This document shows positions 1 to 8,296 of a stretch of 64,000 bases of DNA, in pieces. The notes under the pieces are model-generated. The model had not been told where the DNA came from and did not search any database. It saw nothing but the letters and a program-made list of their open reading frames with translations. Source of the DNA: Mucilaginibacter gracilis (GTDB lineage Bacteria > Bacteroidota > Bacteroidia > Sphingobacteriales > Sphingobacteriaceae); the NCBI RefSeq assembly GCF_003633615.1, contig NZ_RBKU01000001.1, positions 5,952,001-6,016,000 of the forward strand, in the 5' to 3' direction. Within the stretch, counting starts at the first letter, position 1. The number at the start of each line of letters is the position of its first letter. A program made the position numbers and the translations under genes.

Positions 1-87
1 ACGATCCCATGTCAGCGGGTTGCCAATATCAAGGGTGTCTTTTGAAAAATCGAAACGGTCGCGGGGTTTAAAATAGGTGACGCTCAT
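1..87 (-). CDS. Start of an unidentified protein (truncated by window edge)
   Basis: A reading frame opens with ATG on the minus strand and runs off the left edge after 29 codons, beginning MSVTYFKPRDRFDFSKD. The fragment has no signal peptide or membrane segment and is too short to assign. It lies 45 bp downstream of the TetR gene in the same direction, and the condensing-enzyme gene lies further upstream, so it may belong to the same transcription unit. Confidence 0.5.
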   Translation of the reverse strand, partial: MSVTYFKPRDRFDFSKDTLDIGNPLTWDR

Positions 88-132
88 AGGTAGATAGTTT
101 ATTTAAAAAACTGTCTTGCAAGGTCAGAACAG

Positions 133-768
133 TTAATTGCCGTAGGTGTTCTTCAATATCAAACTAATCGCTTTTTTTATCCTTTCCATTCCTTCCTTTT
201 TATTAAGGTCGATTTCACAAAAAGTGGTATCGGTTGACCTGGCGTGTAGTACCAGGTAATAGATACCTGCGACCAACAAAGCGGACACCGCCCGCAGATC
301 AATGTCTTTGCCATTTAATTCTTTATCGGACAATGCAAAAAAATGTGTACTTAATAATTCCCTTTCCTCGCAGACCTCCTTCATGATCCTGGTGCTTTGG
401 CTTATTTGCCATAAAACGATCTTTTGCATTTCTTCTTCGGTAGAAAAAAAATCAAGCTGGTTGATCAGCATAGCTTCCAAAATATCTTTAGTCCCTGATT
501 GTTTTTTTTCCTTCAGCAAATCCCCGGCATTACCAGGGGCTGCGACCCAATAGTCCTTGCTGCGGACGTAAGTCTCGATCAAACTGTCTACCGTGCCGAA
601 ATAAAAGGAGATCAGCCGCCTGCTCAGGCCCGCCTCTTTGGCGATATTGGTCGCGCTGAGGCCGATATACCCTTTGGTTTTGATAACTGTCCCAACAGCT
701 TCGATAAGCTTTTGGGTAGAGCGACCCCTGTCATTAGATGGCCCTTGGTATCTTTTTTTTGTCATCAT
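133..768 (-). CDS. TetR/AcrR-family transcriptional regulator
   Basis: This 211-residue protein has the size and layout of a TetR repressor. An N-terminal helix-turn-helix at about residues 20-65 contains TNIAKEAGLSRRLISFYFG, which matches the family signature where the recognition helix ends in a YYYF-like motif. The all-helical C-terminal half would bind a ligand and dimerise; it has no recognisable ligand class. The start could be either of two adjacent ATGs (768 or 765). It is codirectional with the PLP enzyme gene about 100 bp upstream and with a truncated gene downstream, so it probably controls this local group. The ligand and operator are not evident. Confidence 0.88.
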   Translation of the reverse strand: MMTKKRYQGPSNDRGRSTQKLIEAVGTVIKTKGYIGLSATNIAKEAGLSRRLISFYFGTVDSLIETYVRSKDYWVAAPGNAGDLLKEKKQSGTKDILEAMLINQLDFFSTEEEMQKIVLWQISQSTRIMKEVCEERELLSTHFFALSDKELNGKDIDLRAVSALLVAGIYYLVLHARSTDTTFCEIDLNKKEGMERIKKAISLILKNTYGN

Positions 769-871
769 GTTTTTTTCGTGCTGACTAATTTATGCATTTT
801 TAATAACAGGGGGCCACCGGGATCAGCCTATCGGCGAAGGGACAGCGCTTTGTAGCAGTGATATTACATCA

Positions 872-2152
872 CTAACTACCGGTCTTGGCAAACCTTATCT
901 TTTTATTTACATATTCAAACGCATTTAAAACGATGTCCAGGTGTTCACGGGTATGGGTTGCCATTAGGCTTGTCCTGATCCGCGCATCCTTGCGGGATAC
1001 ACCGGGATAAACAATAGCGTTGGTATATACCCCGGCCTGTAACAGTAATCGTGCGACATCGCCCGTTTTATGCGCATCCCCGACTTTAATAGGTATGATA
1101 GGTGAGGCTGTGCTGCCAATCTCCAATTTCATATCCAGTAACCCTTTTTTATAATAAGCGACATTCTCGGCAAGTTTAGCGCGCCATTCCGGTTCTTCAT
1201 CGATTAAATCGATGGCCACCAGTAAGCCCGCTGCCGCCGGAGTAGAGGTTGAAGAAAATACCTGCTGCCGGGATTGAAATTTAAGGTAATTAGCAACTTC
1301 CGGCTTAGCAATTACAAATCCGCCGATATGCCCGAATGCCTTGCTTAAAGTGCCCGATATGATGTCTACTTTATCCAGCAAATTAAATAACTCGATAGCG
1401 CCACGTCCCGTTTCACCAAGAACCCCGATTCCGTGGGCATCGTCTACCATTAAAAAGGCTCCATGTTTTTTTGTCAGGTCGTAAATTTCATTCATCCGGG
1501 CCAGGTCGCCGTCCTGTGAATAGACCCCATCAATCACCACTAAGCGTGTAAGAAATTTTGATTGCGCCTCAATCAAGGCCCTTTCCAGGTGAACAAGGCT
1601 GTTGTGAGGGAATTTTTTGACGTTCGTTTCATACAAACCCTCATATACGCTGGCATGAACGGCCATATCTACAATAGCGCAATCTTCGGCTTTCAGCATC
1701 GCCAGCAATGTCGAACTGTTAGCCGTATACCCGGTGGTATAAATAATAGATGATTCTTTAGGACGGTGAAAGAAAGCGGAAAGTTTATCCTCCAAAGCTA
1801 CGTGATATTCGTGATGGCCTCCGATTAGGGGGGAGGCCCCGGCTCCGGTTCCGTATTTTTCTATTCCTGCAATGGCCGCCGCCTTTACTTTGGGATGCTG
1901 TGTGAAATTTAAATAATCATTGGAAACCAGGCTGACACATTTTTTAGGCTCTTTCTGGAAAGGTGAACTTACCCACATTTCGGGGCCGCAACCATTACTC
2001 GTTACAAAACGGTAGTTCATATGTCCCTGCACTTCCATGTAATCCGTAAAATCCTTAAAAATCTCAGCCCGCTGAAATGCGTTTAAATCTGGTACCCGTT
2101 CGAAATCTTTAAAGGATGCTTTTTGAAAATCGATGTTGTGTTTTATTGTCAT
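872..2152 (-). CDS. PLP-dependent alpha-oxoamine synthase-like enzyme (serine palmitoyltransferase / AONS / KBL superfamily)
   Basis: This 426-residue fold-type I PLP enzyme would condense an acyl-CoA (or acyl-ACP) with an amino acid. Visible signatures are GTGAGASPLIGG near residue 100, the cofactor-binding DDAHGIGVLGETGRG near residue 240, and the Schiff-base lysine in SGTLSKAFGHIGG around residue 270. Members are usually close to 390-400 residues; this one has about 40 extra N-terminal residues. Serine palmitoyltransferase is plausible because Sphingobacteriaceae make sphingolipids. The neighbouring TetR gene, and the lack of any biotin or threonine-degradation gene, fit a dedicated lipid or secondary-metabolite role. 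The exact substrate cannot be read from the sequence. Confidence 0.85.
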   Translation of the reverse strand: MTIKHNIDFQKASFKDFERVPDLNAFQRAEIFKDFTDYMEVQGHMNYRFVTSNGCGPEMWVSSPFQKEPKKCVSLVSNDYLNFTQHPKVKAAAIAGIEKYGTGAGASPLIGGHHEYHVALEDKLSAFFHRPKESSIIYTTGYTANSSTLLAMLKAEDCAIVDMAVHASVYEGLYETNVKKFPHNSLVHLERALIEAQSKFLTRLVVIDGVYSQDGDLARMNEIYDLTKKHGAFLMVDDAHGIGVLGETGRGAIELFNLLDKVDIISGTLSKAFGHIGGFVIAKPEVANYLKFQSRQQVFSSTSTPAAAGLLVAIDLIDEEPEWRAKLAENVAYYKKGLLDMKLEIGSTASPIIPIKVGDAHKTGDVARLLLQAGVYTNAIVYPGVSRKDARIRTSLMATHTREHLDIVLNAFEYVNKKIRFAKTGS

Positions 2153-2343
2153 AAGGTGGATATGTAAATCCCAATAAAAGTATAAAAATTCCCCTTGTTG
2201 GGATAATTACCCGGTACGCCCAGGTCCATTTTAATAAACCATCCACAAATTATTATCAGACCGGTATCTATGATTTTAATTCGGTTGCGGGCCATTATTC
2301 CCTTACATCAAGTACATCTATACTGAATAACATAAATTCGCCT

Positions 2344-2544
2344 ATGTATACCAAGAAAGATGGTTCCTATCTTTATCAGGGAGGTTATCTTTCTGACAGG
2401 GACAGTGCATGGATCAATTACTTCTTTCTTCCCTATGTAGCAAGATCAGTTGCTTCTGCTGAGTTAGCGACAACAGTCTATAAGACAATTACCGCACAAG
2501 AAAAGATAATCATGGAGATATGCGCGAGCAAAAAAATACAGTGA
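2344..2544 (+). CDS. Possible small hypothetical protein (66 aa)
   Basis: A 66-codon ATG-initiated frame stands alone on the plus strand in the gap between the PLP enzyme gene and the next minus-strand gene. Its product has no signal peptide and no recognised domain. Composition is protein-like, with Tyr, Asp and Lys spread through it, and no longer frame competes on the other strand. It may be a genuine small gene or the remnant of a larger one. I do not recognise it. Confidence 0.3.
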   Translation: MYTKKDGSYLYQGGYLSDRDSAWINYFFLPYVARSVASAELATTVYKTITAQEKIIMEICASKKIQ

Positions 2545-2568
2545 ATATTACAGATTTTAGACTGTTCG

Positions 2569-3246
2569 TTATAGCCTAACAATAACTCCTAAGACGATTG
2601 CCGATGAACGATAAGTCTGGTTAGGGTAGTAAGTAGAGCGTAAGCTTCTGACACCTTTGCCAAAGTCTGTACTGTCCCAACCGATCAATAAACCTATGCT
2701 GTGCGAGTCTATATCACGTTCGAGTACAAGTCGTGGCGACCAAGCCACTCCTAACCCGGCATTTGCGCTTTGCTTATCATAATTAATGGTATTGCCCGCA
2801 GCATCCTGCCCTTGAACGGTTCCCCAGCCATAATAATTGCCTGCTTTAAGTTTAACAGCCACTGAAAATGTCCAATCTCCGTCCGGGTTAAAGCACCATG
2901 ATGGGGTGATCCCTATGCCGGTAAAGACAGTTGTACCATATAGACTCTTAAGCGGTTTTAGGGCATCCTTTGGGTCTGTTGATCCTGCTAAAGTAAATGG
3001 GCAGTCATAAAGTTCAAAAAAACCGCTGAAACCCGTACTTAAATGTGCATTCTTTAATATGTAGGTACGGTACCCCAGGTCGATGGCTGTTGAAAGCGTA
3101 GCTGAACCGTCGTCTTTTCTGGGGAGCCCATAGTCCGGCCACATGGTAGACAACCCGATAGTAAACCCATTATTCTGGGCAACAGCAGCTTGATAAGGAA
3201 TAATATTGAATAAGAAGAGAAAAGTAAGCAGTGTGAGTAAACGCAT
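2569..3246 (-). CDS. Secreted, probably outer-membrane beta-barrel protein
   Basis: The 225-residue product starts with a signal peptide ending near AVAQ-NNGF. The body is rich in Gly, Tyr and alternating polar/hydrophobic stretches such as TFSVAVKLKAGNYYGWG, and ends in a hydrophobic strand IVLGVIVRL, as small outer-membrane barrels do. No named family is recognised. It is the last of four minus-strand envelope-type frames between 5589 and 2569. A pyrimidine-rich stretch lies just before the ATG at 3246, so the start is supported mainly by the signal peptide. Confidence 0.6.
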   Translation of the reverse strand: MRLLTLLTFLFLFNIIPYQAAVAQNNGFTIGLSTMWPDYGLPRKDDGSATLSTAIDLGYRTYILKNAHLSTGFSGFFELYDCPFTLAGSTDPKDALKPLKSLYGTTVFTGIGITPSWCFNPDGDWTFSVAVKLKAGNYYGWGTVQGQDAAGNTINYDKQSANAGLGVAWSPRLVLERDIDSHSIGLLIGWDSTDFGKGVRSLRSTYYPNQTYRSSAIVLGVIVRL

Positions 3247-3331
3247 ATTAAAGTCCCTCCTTTATACCATATCATCATGTAGTACAGTGCAGTTATCATT
3301 GCACTTAGAACGTAGCGAAAGTATCCGGTTT

Positions 3332-3892
3332 TTATTTAAATACATAACCGATTTTAAATCCTCCGCCAGGCCCAACATACCAAGAATTGTCAGCTGGGTA
3401 ATAGTTGACTGGGACACCAAGCTGGACTTCCATACTGAAATGCGTACCTAAGTTACGCTGTATACCCCATCCTGGCATTACTGAAAGGGCATCACTAAAT
3501 GTATAACCCGCAGTTTGACTAAGGGGTTTAAATGTATAGCCTGTACGCAGGAACCAAAAATTTGAGGCATTATTATTAATGTCCTTATGTTTGGCAATTC
3601 TTTCTTTGAAATGATAATAGTGCCGTCCTTCTATTGATATGAGTGGGGAAAAGGCGTAGCGGTAATCGTTTCCGAAATCACTGGAATAACGGTACGAAAT
3701 GCCATATTGTGCGCCCGCTTCAAAATACATGGTATTAGTCTGACTGACTTTGGCTTCATAGCTGAACGATCCCCCGATCACTTCAGCATTAATTTTAAGC
3801 TGTTTCGCTTTTAAATAAGATGTGGTATCCTGGGCGAACAAGCCTGTTGAAATTAAAAAAGGGATGCAAAATAATAATAATTTTTTTTTCAT
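3332..3892 (-). CDS. Secreted hypothetical protein, outer-membrane-like
   Basis: I chose the ATG at 3892, which gives MKKKLLLFCIPFLIST followed by GLFAQ, a clean signal peptide with cleavage after Ala-Gln; the longer frame adds five non-signal residues. The mature part has repeated aromatic/Gly strands such as YFEAGAQYGISYRYS and ends in GGGFKIGYVFK, again barrel-like. The family is not recognised. It lies 86 bp upstream of the 2569-3246 gene and about 70 bp downstream of the 297-residue frame, all on the same strand. Confidence 0.6.
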   Translation of the reverse strand: MKKKLLLFCIPFLISTGLFAQDTTSYLKAKQLKINAEVIGGSFSYEAKVSQTNTMYFEAGAQYGISYRYSSDFGNDYRYAFSPLISIEGRHYYHFKERIAKHKDINNNASNFWFLRTGYTFKPLSQTAGYTFSDALSVMPGWGIQRNLGTHFSMEVQLGVPVNYYPADNSWYVGPGGGFKIGYVFK

Positions 3893-3964
3893 GTGATATA
3901 GGGTCAATTACATTAAGGAGCGGTATAATGTTACATTCATCATACCGCTCATGCATTTATAATG

Positions 3965-4858
3965 CTATTCTTTTTTTACAGCAATACCTTTCCACTCGCC
4001 GTTTAATTTACCAACGGCATAGACGCCGCCGCTAACTAATTCAATCTTTTTAGCTGGTTTAAAGATGAATACTTTATTCGATCCGGTCGAAGAAAATCCT
4101 ACTATAGCAGTGTTAAAGGTAAACGTTTTTGACATAACGCCATTGCCGGTAGAGCTGTTGTGTACCTGAACATCTCCGTCAATCATGATCTTGTCATTAT
4201 TGATAAAAGCCAGTTTTGTTGGAGCAGCGGTATAACCAATTTGCTTTTTGATTATTTTAAAGAGATTATCAATCTCGCTATTTTTCTGCTGGTTTAAAAA
4301 TGCGTTTACATCGAAGCTAAGATCATTTAATTTCGTTCCATAACCAGCTGGCAGGAATGGAAATGCGGTATTTGCATCCAATACATCGCTCACCCTCAGT
4401 GTCGTGTATTCGCCACCCAAATTGATTTTTATAGAATGCGCAAGCATTTTACCCGCAACTGTAAAAGGGTCTTGTGGTGGAGTCGTCCCGGGCATTGTAA
4501 ATGCAGGGATGTCGAGCTTAAATACCAAAGGTGTCCAACCCAACCGCATTTCGTCTTTATTGTCTACAGGCCCCCATACGTTAAAGAATAAAAAGGTGTT
4601 TTTTTTCTGAATAACCGCCCTTACACCCAGGGACGCGTATACAAGCCAGTTTTTAGACGAAAAATTGACTTTAAGCCTCCGGTCGGAACTGTTTCGATAG
4701 TAGTTGTAATGAGGGTCGCCGAAGATATTTTCCAATAAGCCACCCCAAAAGCCTTTTTTCGGTTCGAATGGATAGATGTCCATACTGGAAAAAGGGTCAT
4801 TGCTATTTACAGGGGGGGCGTAGGAACATTGCACGAGCCAGGGACCTGTGGATAGCAC
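3965..4858 (-). CDS. Hypothetical protein lacking its own signal; possible 3' half of a frameshifted lipoprotein gene
   Basis: This 297-residue frame has no signal peptide although all its neighbours do. Its first ~17 codons lie inside the end of the upstream lipoprotein gene, read in another frame. The overlap contains seven consecutive G on the plus strand (4812-4818), i.e. C7 in the mRNA. A one-base shift there would join the upstream lipoprotein, ending PTPP, to this frame at PPVNSNDPFSSMD, making one protein of about 540 residues. The body contains FSSKNWLVYASLGVRAV and a C-terminal GGVYAVGKLNGEWKG. It may be a separate gene with a later start, a phase-variable gene, or a disrupted one. 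Confidence 0.5.
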   Translation of the reverse strand: MLSTGPWLVQCSYAPPVNSNDPFSSMDIYPFEPKKGFWGGLLENIFGDPHYNYYRNSSDRRLKVNFSSKNWLVYASLGVRAVIQKKNTFLFFNVWGPVDNKDEMRLGWTPLVFKLDIPAFTMPGTTPPQDPFTVAGKMLAHSIKINLGGEYTTLRVSDVLDANTAFPFLPAGYGTKLNDLSFDVNAFLNQQKNSEIDNLFKIIKKQIGYTAAPTKLAFINNDKIMIDGDVQVHNSSTGNGVMSKTFTFNTAIVGFSSTGSNKVFIFKPAKKIELVSGGVYAVGKLNGEWKGIAVKKE

Positions 4859-5589
4859 GGTCTGGCACCGTTAACTACAACAGCCCCATCGGTGCTATTG
4901 TAAGTAACTCCGCTTAATGTTCGATTTGTCCTGATAACGCCATATGTGTCAGTTAGATAAATATCATCATTGACTTTATAATTCCCAGCATCCTGATCAA
5001 CTGTTTGTAAGGAGCTTCGGTATTGTGGGAGTAACATGCCTCCTGCATCAAGCATCGCGTTTAACTGTGCAACCGCCGATGGTACTGTAGCAAATGTTCC
5101 GTTTGGTGTAATTTTATAAACAGTGTTTTCTACTTGAATTTCTCCGCTTGCGTTCACAACCTGGTTAAACAGTGGATCATCAATCAAGCTGTCCTGATCC
5201 ATCTCCGGGGTGCCGTTACCTGGACGAACGGGGCGCCCGGCAGCGGACCGTGCATTTAAATTATTACTGTTAGCTACAGTGGACACCCAGTCCGAATAAG
5301 AAACAAAATTGGGGTGAGCGATGGCATTGACTGTATTTTTAATTACCACATTAGTAGTATCGTTCAATGCTTCCTGCATCAAATTTTGAAACGCGTCTGT
5401 AGTGGCAAAAGTTAACCTTCCGTCCTGAACCGAAATGTCGGATGTTGACATACTGGATAACCGGGCAGTGGAAAGTTTCTGAAATGCAGGGTCGGTGGGT
5501 GATGAACTGTTTTGTAGTGAATTCTCTTTTTTACAAGAGCAGATGAGTGCAAAGGCGCACAACGATAAAATTGATAATCGTTTCTTCAT
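4807..5589 (-). CDS. Lipoprotein, hypothetical (possible N-terminal half of a split gene)
   Basis: The 260-residue product begins with a lipoprotein signal, MKKRLSILSLCAFALICSC, with the lipidated Cys in the CSCKK context typical of Bacteroidota. Asp- and Ser-rich sequence follows, with a segment asking for calcium or solvent exposure (GTPEMDQDSLIDDPLF). It terminates immediately after a C7 run (GCC CCC CC in the next frame), and the following frame continues without a signal peptide. No family is assigned. The upstream 5590-5770 stretch is AT-rich and contains no other gene, so this is probably the first gene of the secreted-protein group. Confidence 0.55.
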   Translation of the reverse strand: MKKRLSILSLCAFALICSCKKENSLQNSSSPTDPAFQKLSTARLSSMSTSDISVQDGRLTFATTDAFQNLMQEALNDTTNVVIKNTVNAIAHPNFVSYSDWVSTVANSNNLNARSAAGRPVRPGNGTPEMDQDSLIDDPLFNQVVNASGEIQVENTVYKITPNGTFATVPSAVAQLNAMLDAGGMLLPQYRSSLQTVDQDAGNYKVNDDIYLTDTYGVIRTNRTLSGVTYNSTDGAVVVNGARPCYPQVPGSCNVPTPPL

Positions 5590-6390
5590 AAAGGTTTAGT
5601 TTTAAGGCAGATAGTTAACTTTTTGTTGGTTTAGCTTTTTTCACCATATCAATAATATAGCTTTTACTAAACGAGGCAAATATAATGTTAAAATTCCCGC
5701 ATTTGGGAATTTTAACATTAATTAAATATTATCATTTGCTATGGTGAGACAACTAACATCAACCACTCTTCAGTGATTTACATTATTTTTTTAAAGATTG
5801 AGCTGAAAATGCCAAGGGGGAAGTTCCGCCCCCCCGTTAGGCCTCCGCAGCAGGCGGCAAAGTTATTTGTGGACAAAAATACATCTTTGCTGAACGCTGC
5901 CGCGTTGCCGGTAGTTATTTTACAAGGCATGGCAATTGTCGGATTGCGCTACTGGTCTACAGCCTCTTGCCAAGCAAGTTGCCGGGAATACACTAACTTA
6001 AAACGGTCCCAGGATATTTCTAATCCATTCTGCCTAAACAGCTATACCAGCGGGCATTTGCGTCCTGAAAGTCATTACGCACATCGGCCCATTTTCACCA
6101 CTTAAGCACCAAAAGCGCGTAGCCGGGTAAAATGTCAAGGGCGGGGCCGCTGAAAAGCGGACAACTTCCCGCCCGCTTGTATAGCCTTGACGTTTTATCC
6201 CGGCGTGGGCTATCTTTGCGATTGTGGTGTAATTGGGTTGCTTTTTCTTTCTTTTTCACGAGCGAAGGGAAAGAGCAAATCTGTTATGAGCGTAGCGAAT
6301 TTCAGTTTTGCTGCGCGAGGCGAGGCGGGCGGTGGCAAGCAGCCCGCTTTATCGCGGGAAGCATGCAGCCGCTGGCCGGAGCCGGAAGGG
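5590..6390. other. Gene-free, GC-rich accessory block
   Basis: About 800 bp hold no convincing gene. The first 200 bp are AT-rich and probably carry the promoter of the lipoprotein gene. From about 5810 the composition becomes strikingly GC-rich with runs such as CCGCCCCCCCG and CGCGGGAAGCATGC, unlike the flanks. The centre holds a nested palindrome (listed separately). Open frames across it are compositionally poor and overlap each other, so I treat them as chance. By inference this resembles the non-coding mobilisation regions of Bacteroidota conjugative elements, but no relaxase or tra gene is present. Confidence 0.5.
6123..6203. repeat. Nested inverted repeat (81 bp)
   Basis: Three nested arms are visible. 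The outer pair is CCGGGTAAAATGTCAAGG (6123-6140) against CCTTGACGTTTTATCCCGG (6185-6203), which are reverse complements apart from one mismatch and one extra base. The middle pair is GGGCGGG (6139-6145) against CCCGCCC (6168-6174). The inner hairpin is CCGCT-GAAA-AGCGG (6147-6160). The arrangement could form a cruciform or act as a nicking or recombination site. It is far too long and symmetric for a simple terminator and has no T-run. Confidence 0.7.
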
Positions 6391-7017
6391 TCAGCCCTGC
6401 TTAACGTAATATGTCACCCGGTTTTCTACTGTCCTGGCTTCCAGTAGGGGATGGTCGCCGTAAACATACTTTTGCAATACCTCCTGTAGCAATCGGGGCG
6501 CATATCGTCTTTGGATTTGTTCCCGGCTGCATTGATAGATATCCCAGACTTCCATTCCTTCCGTGAAACTCCCGCCGGTAATTAACCGGCTGATCGACTC
6601 CTCAATTTTAACTTGAATGGCTTCCTTGTCCTTCGGCTGACTGGCAAATTCAGGCCTGTCTTCTATGATCTTGTAAAACAGTTCGCTTTGACCTGCTGCC
6701 TTGATCCGGTAAATGCTATAATAATTTCTAAAGGAGTCCTGATTGTAATCTGTGAAGATTTCAATCTTTTGTTGTGATATAGGATAGCCCGGTGTTAATG
6801 CTAAAAGCTCACAATCAAAAATTATTGCAAGGCGGTTCAGATCGGTTAAATAAACTAAGGCATCAGTATCAAAACTCTCAATCCTGCTAACCTGATCCGG
6901 AGGGTAACCGAGCAGAAAAGATAACTCTTCCTGAGTATAGTCAGCCGCGATACGTTTCATTTGCAGCCTGTAGATCATGTCTACATAAAATGTTATGGTA
7001 CTGTGCTGTGCTTGCAT
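6391..7017 (-). CDS. Helix-turn-helix (Xre-like) regulatory protein
   Basis: The 208-residue protein has a Cro/C1-type helix-turn-helix near residues 20-60, with the signature YTQEELSFLLGYPPDQVSRIE. The remaining ~140 residues are predicted helical, contain no transmembrane segment, and resemble no enzyme. It lies 6 bp downstream of the first sigma-factor gene, so it is almost certainly cotranscribed with the sigma pair. In this position an anti-sigma factor (FecR) would normally be expected; no such domain is visible. A regulatory partner role is inferred from context only. Confidence 0.65.
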   Translation of the reverse strand: MQAQHSTITFYVDMIYRLQMKRIAADYTQEELSFLLGYPPDQVSRIESFDTDALVYLTDLNRLAIIFDCELLALTPGYPISQQKIEIFTDYNQDSFRNYYSIYRIKAAGQSELFYKIIEDRPEFASQPKDKEAIQVKIEESISRLITGGSFTEGMEVWDIYQCSREQIQRRYAPRLLQEVLQKYVYGDHPLLEARTVENRVTYYVKQG

Positions 7018-7023
7018 TATGAA

Positions 7024-7614
7024 TCAGTGTTGGATGAGTAGGCTGATGAAGACTATAACGGCCAGCTTGGTTTTCAAAATCCTGACTGCATGGCCAATCT
7101 GCTTGGATACGTTACTTTCAGTTACATTCAATTTGACAGCAATTTCTTTGTTGCTCAGTTGCTCCTTCCGGCTCAGTTCAAAGATACCCCTCATTTTCCG
7201 GGGCAAATTTGCGATGTGTTTGTCTATATGGCGCTGTAGCTGTTTTTCGCGGATCTGGTAATCTGCTGTGGGGCTATGGTTGCTTTTGATAAAGGCCTGT
7301 AAGGAATCAAGATATTTCCTTTCTACCTTCTCATGGGAAAAAAATCCAAATATCTTGTTTTTCATCGCCACGTACAAGTACCCGTAAAGAGTTGTACCTC
7401 CAATATTATAGGTATCTCTTTTAAGCCAGATGGCCGTAAACAAGTCCTGGATAATGTCTTTTGCCAGTGCTTCGTTCTGTAGCTTTTTATAAGCATGCAC
7501 GTAAAGGATTTTAGCGTAACGCCGGTAAATTTCTGTATAAGCGGCATGATCGGAGGCTTTCAGCAATTCGGTCAGTTCTGAATCGGAAAGGGTTTGATAG
7601 TCTTTTCTGGTCAT
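7024..7614 (-). CDS. ECF-type RNA polymerase sigma factor (duplicate A)
   Basis: This 196-residue sigma-70 family protein has region 2 near residues 20-90 (AKDIIQDLFTAIWLKRD matches the -10 recognition helix) and region 4 near residues 135-185, with helix-turn-helix LSNKEIAVKLNVTESNVSKQ. It belongs to the Bacteroidota branch that usually controls SusC/SusD-type loci with a FecR anti-sigma factor, but neither is adjacent. It is about five-sixths identical by eye to the next gene upstream. The C-terminus carries an extra hydrophobic tail (FISLLIQH) absent from the copy. The intergenic gap to the copy is 12 bp. Confidence 0.88.
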   Translation of the reverse strand: MTRKDYQTLSDSELTELLKASDHAAYTEIYRRYAKILYVHAYKKLQNEALAKDIIQDLFTAIWLKRDTYNIGGTTLYGYLYVAMKNKIFGFFSHEKVERKYLDSLQAFIKSNHSPTADYQIREKQLQRHIDKHIANLPRKMRGIFELSRKEQLSNKEIAVKLNVTESNVSKQIGHAVRILKTKLAVIVFISLLIQH

Positions 7615-7626
7615 GGCTTCTTTCTG

Positions 7627-8196
7627 TTAAAACATGATGACGCTCAGCGTCGTTTTTAAAATCCGCAGAGCATTATTAACTTGTTTGGAAACGTTGTTTT
7701 CGGAGGTATTCAATTTTTCTGCAATTTCCTTATTGCGGAGTTGCTCTTTCCTGCTTAATTCGAATATAACCTTCATTTTAGGGGTTAGCTTTGCAATGTT
7801 TTTGTCAATATGGGCCTGTAGCTGTTTTTCACGGATTTGGTAATCTGCTGTGGGGCTATGATTGCTATTGATAAAGGCCTGTAATGAATCAAGATATTTC
7901 CTTTCTACCTTCTCATGAGCAAAAAATTCAAATATCCTGTTTTTCATAGCCCTGTATAAATACCCGTAAAGATTTTCACCTGGAATATTGTAACTATCTC
8001 TTTTATGCCAGATGGCCGTAAACAAGTCCTGAATGATGTCTTTGGCCAGTGCTTCATTCTGAAGCTTTTTATAAGCATGCACGTAAAGGATTTTAGCGTA
8101 ACGCAGGTAAATTTCTGTATAAGCGGCATGATCGGAGGCTTTCAGCAATTCGGTCAGTTCAGCATCGGAAAGGGTTTGATAGTCTTTTCGTGTCAT
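7627..8196 (-). CDS. ECF-type RNA polymerase sigma factor (duplicate B)
   Basis: This 189-residue protein is the tandem paralogue of the gene at 7024-7614. The first 60 residues differ at only two positions by eye, while the linker and region 4 hold most of the roughly 30 differences. Region 4 has LRNKEIAEKLNTSENNVSKQ. Changes cluster in the DNA-recognition half (for example AVKLNVTESN against AEKLNTSENN), so the two may recognise different -35 elements. It lacks the hydrophobic tail of copy A. It is the first of three tightly spaced minus-strand genes ending in the HTH protein. Confidence 0.88.
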   Translation of the reverse strand: MTRKDYQTLSDAELTELLKASDHAAYTEIYLRYAKILYVHAYKKLQNEALAKDIIQDLFTAIWHKRDSYNIPGENLYGYLYRAMKNRIFEFFAHEKVERKYLDSLQAFINSNHSPTADYQIREKQLQAHIDKNIAKLTPKMKVIFELSRKEQLRNKEIAEKLNTSENNVSKQVNNALRILKTTLSVIMF

Positions 8197-8296
8197 GACT
8201 TCTTTCAGTTAAAAGATGAAAAATCGATAGTATTTGATGTCCTGTGGTTCGGATGAGCCCAATAATACTATTGGCAGAAATAGGAAAGATGAGGGG

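Noticed and set aside
5773..6447. Several overlapping frames of 86-110 codons in the GC-rich block
   Set aside because: They overlap each other in different frames, have Arg/Pro-heavy compositions typical of random GC-rich DNA, and cross the nested palindrome.
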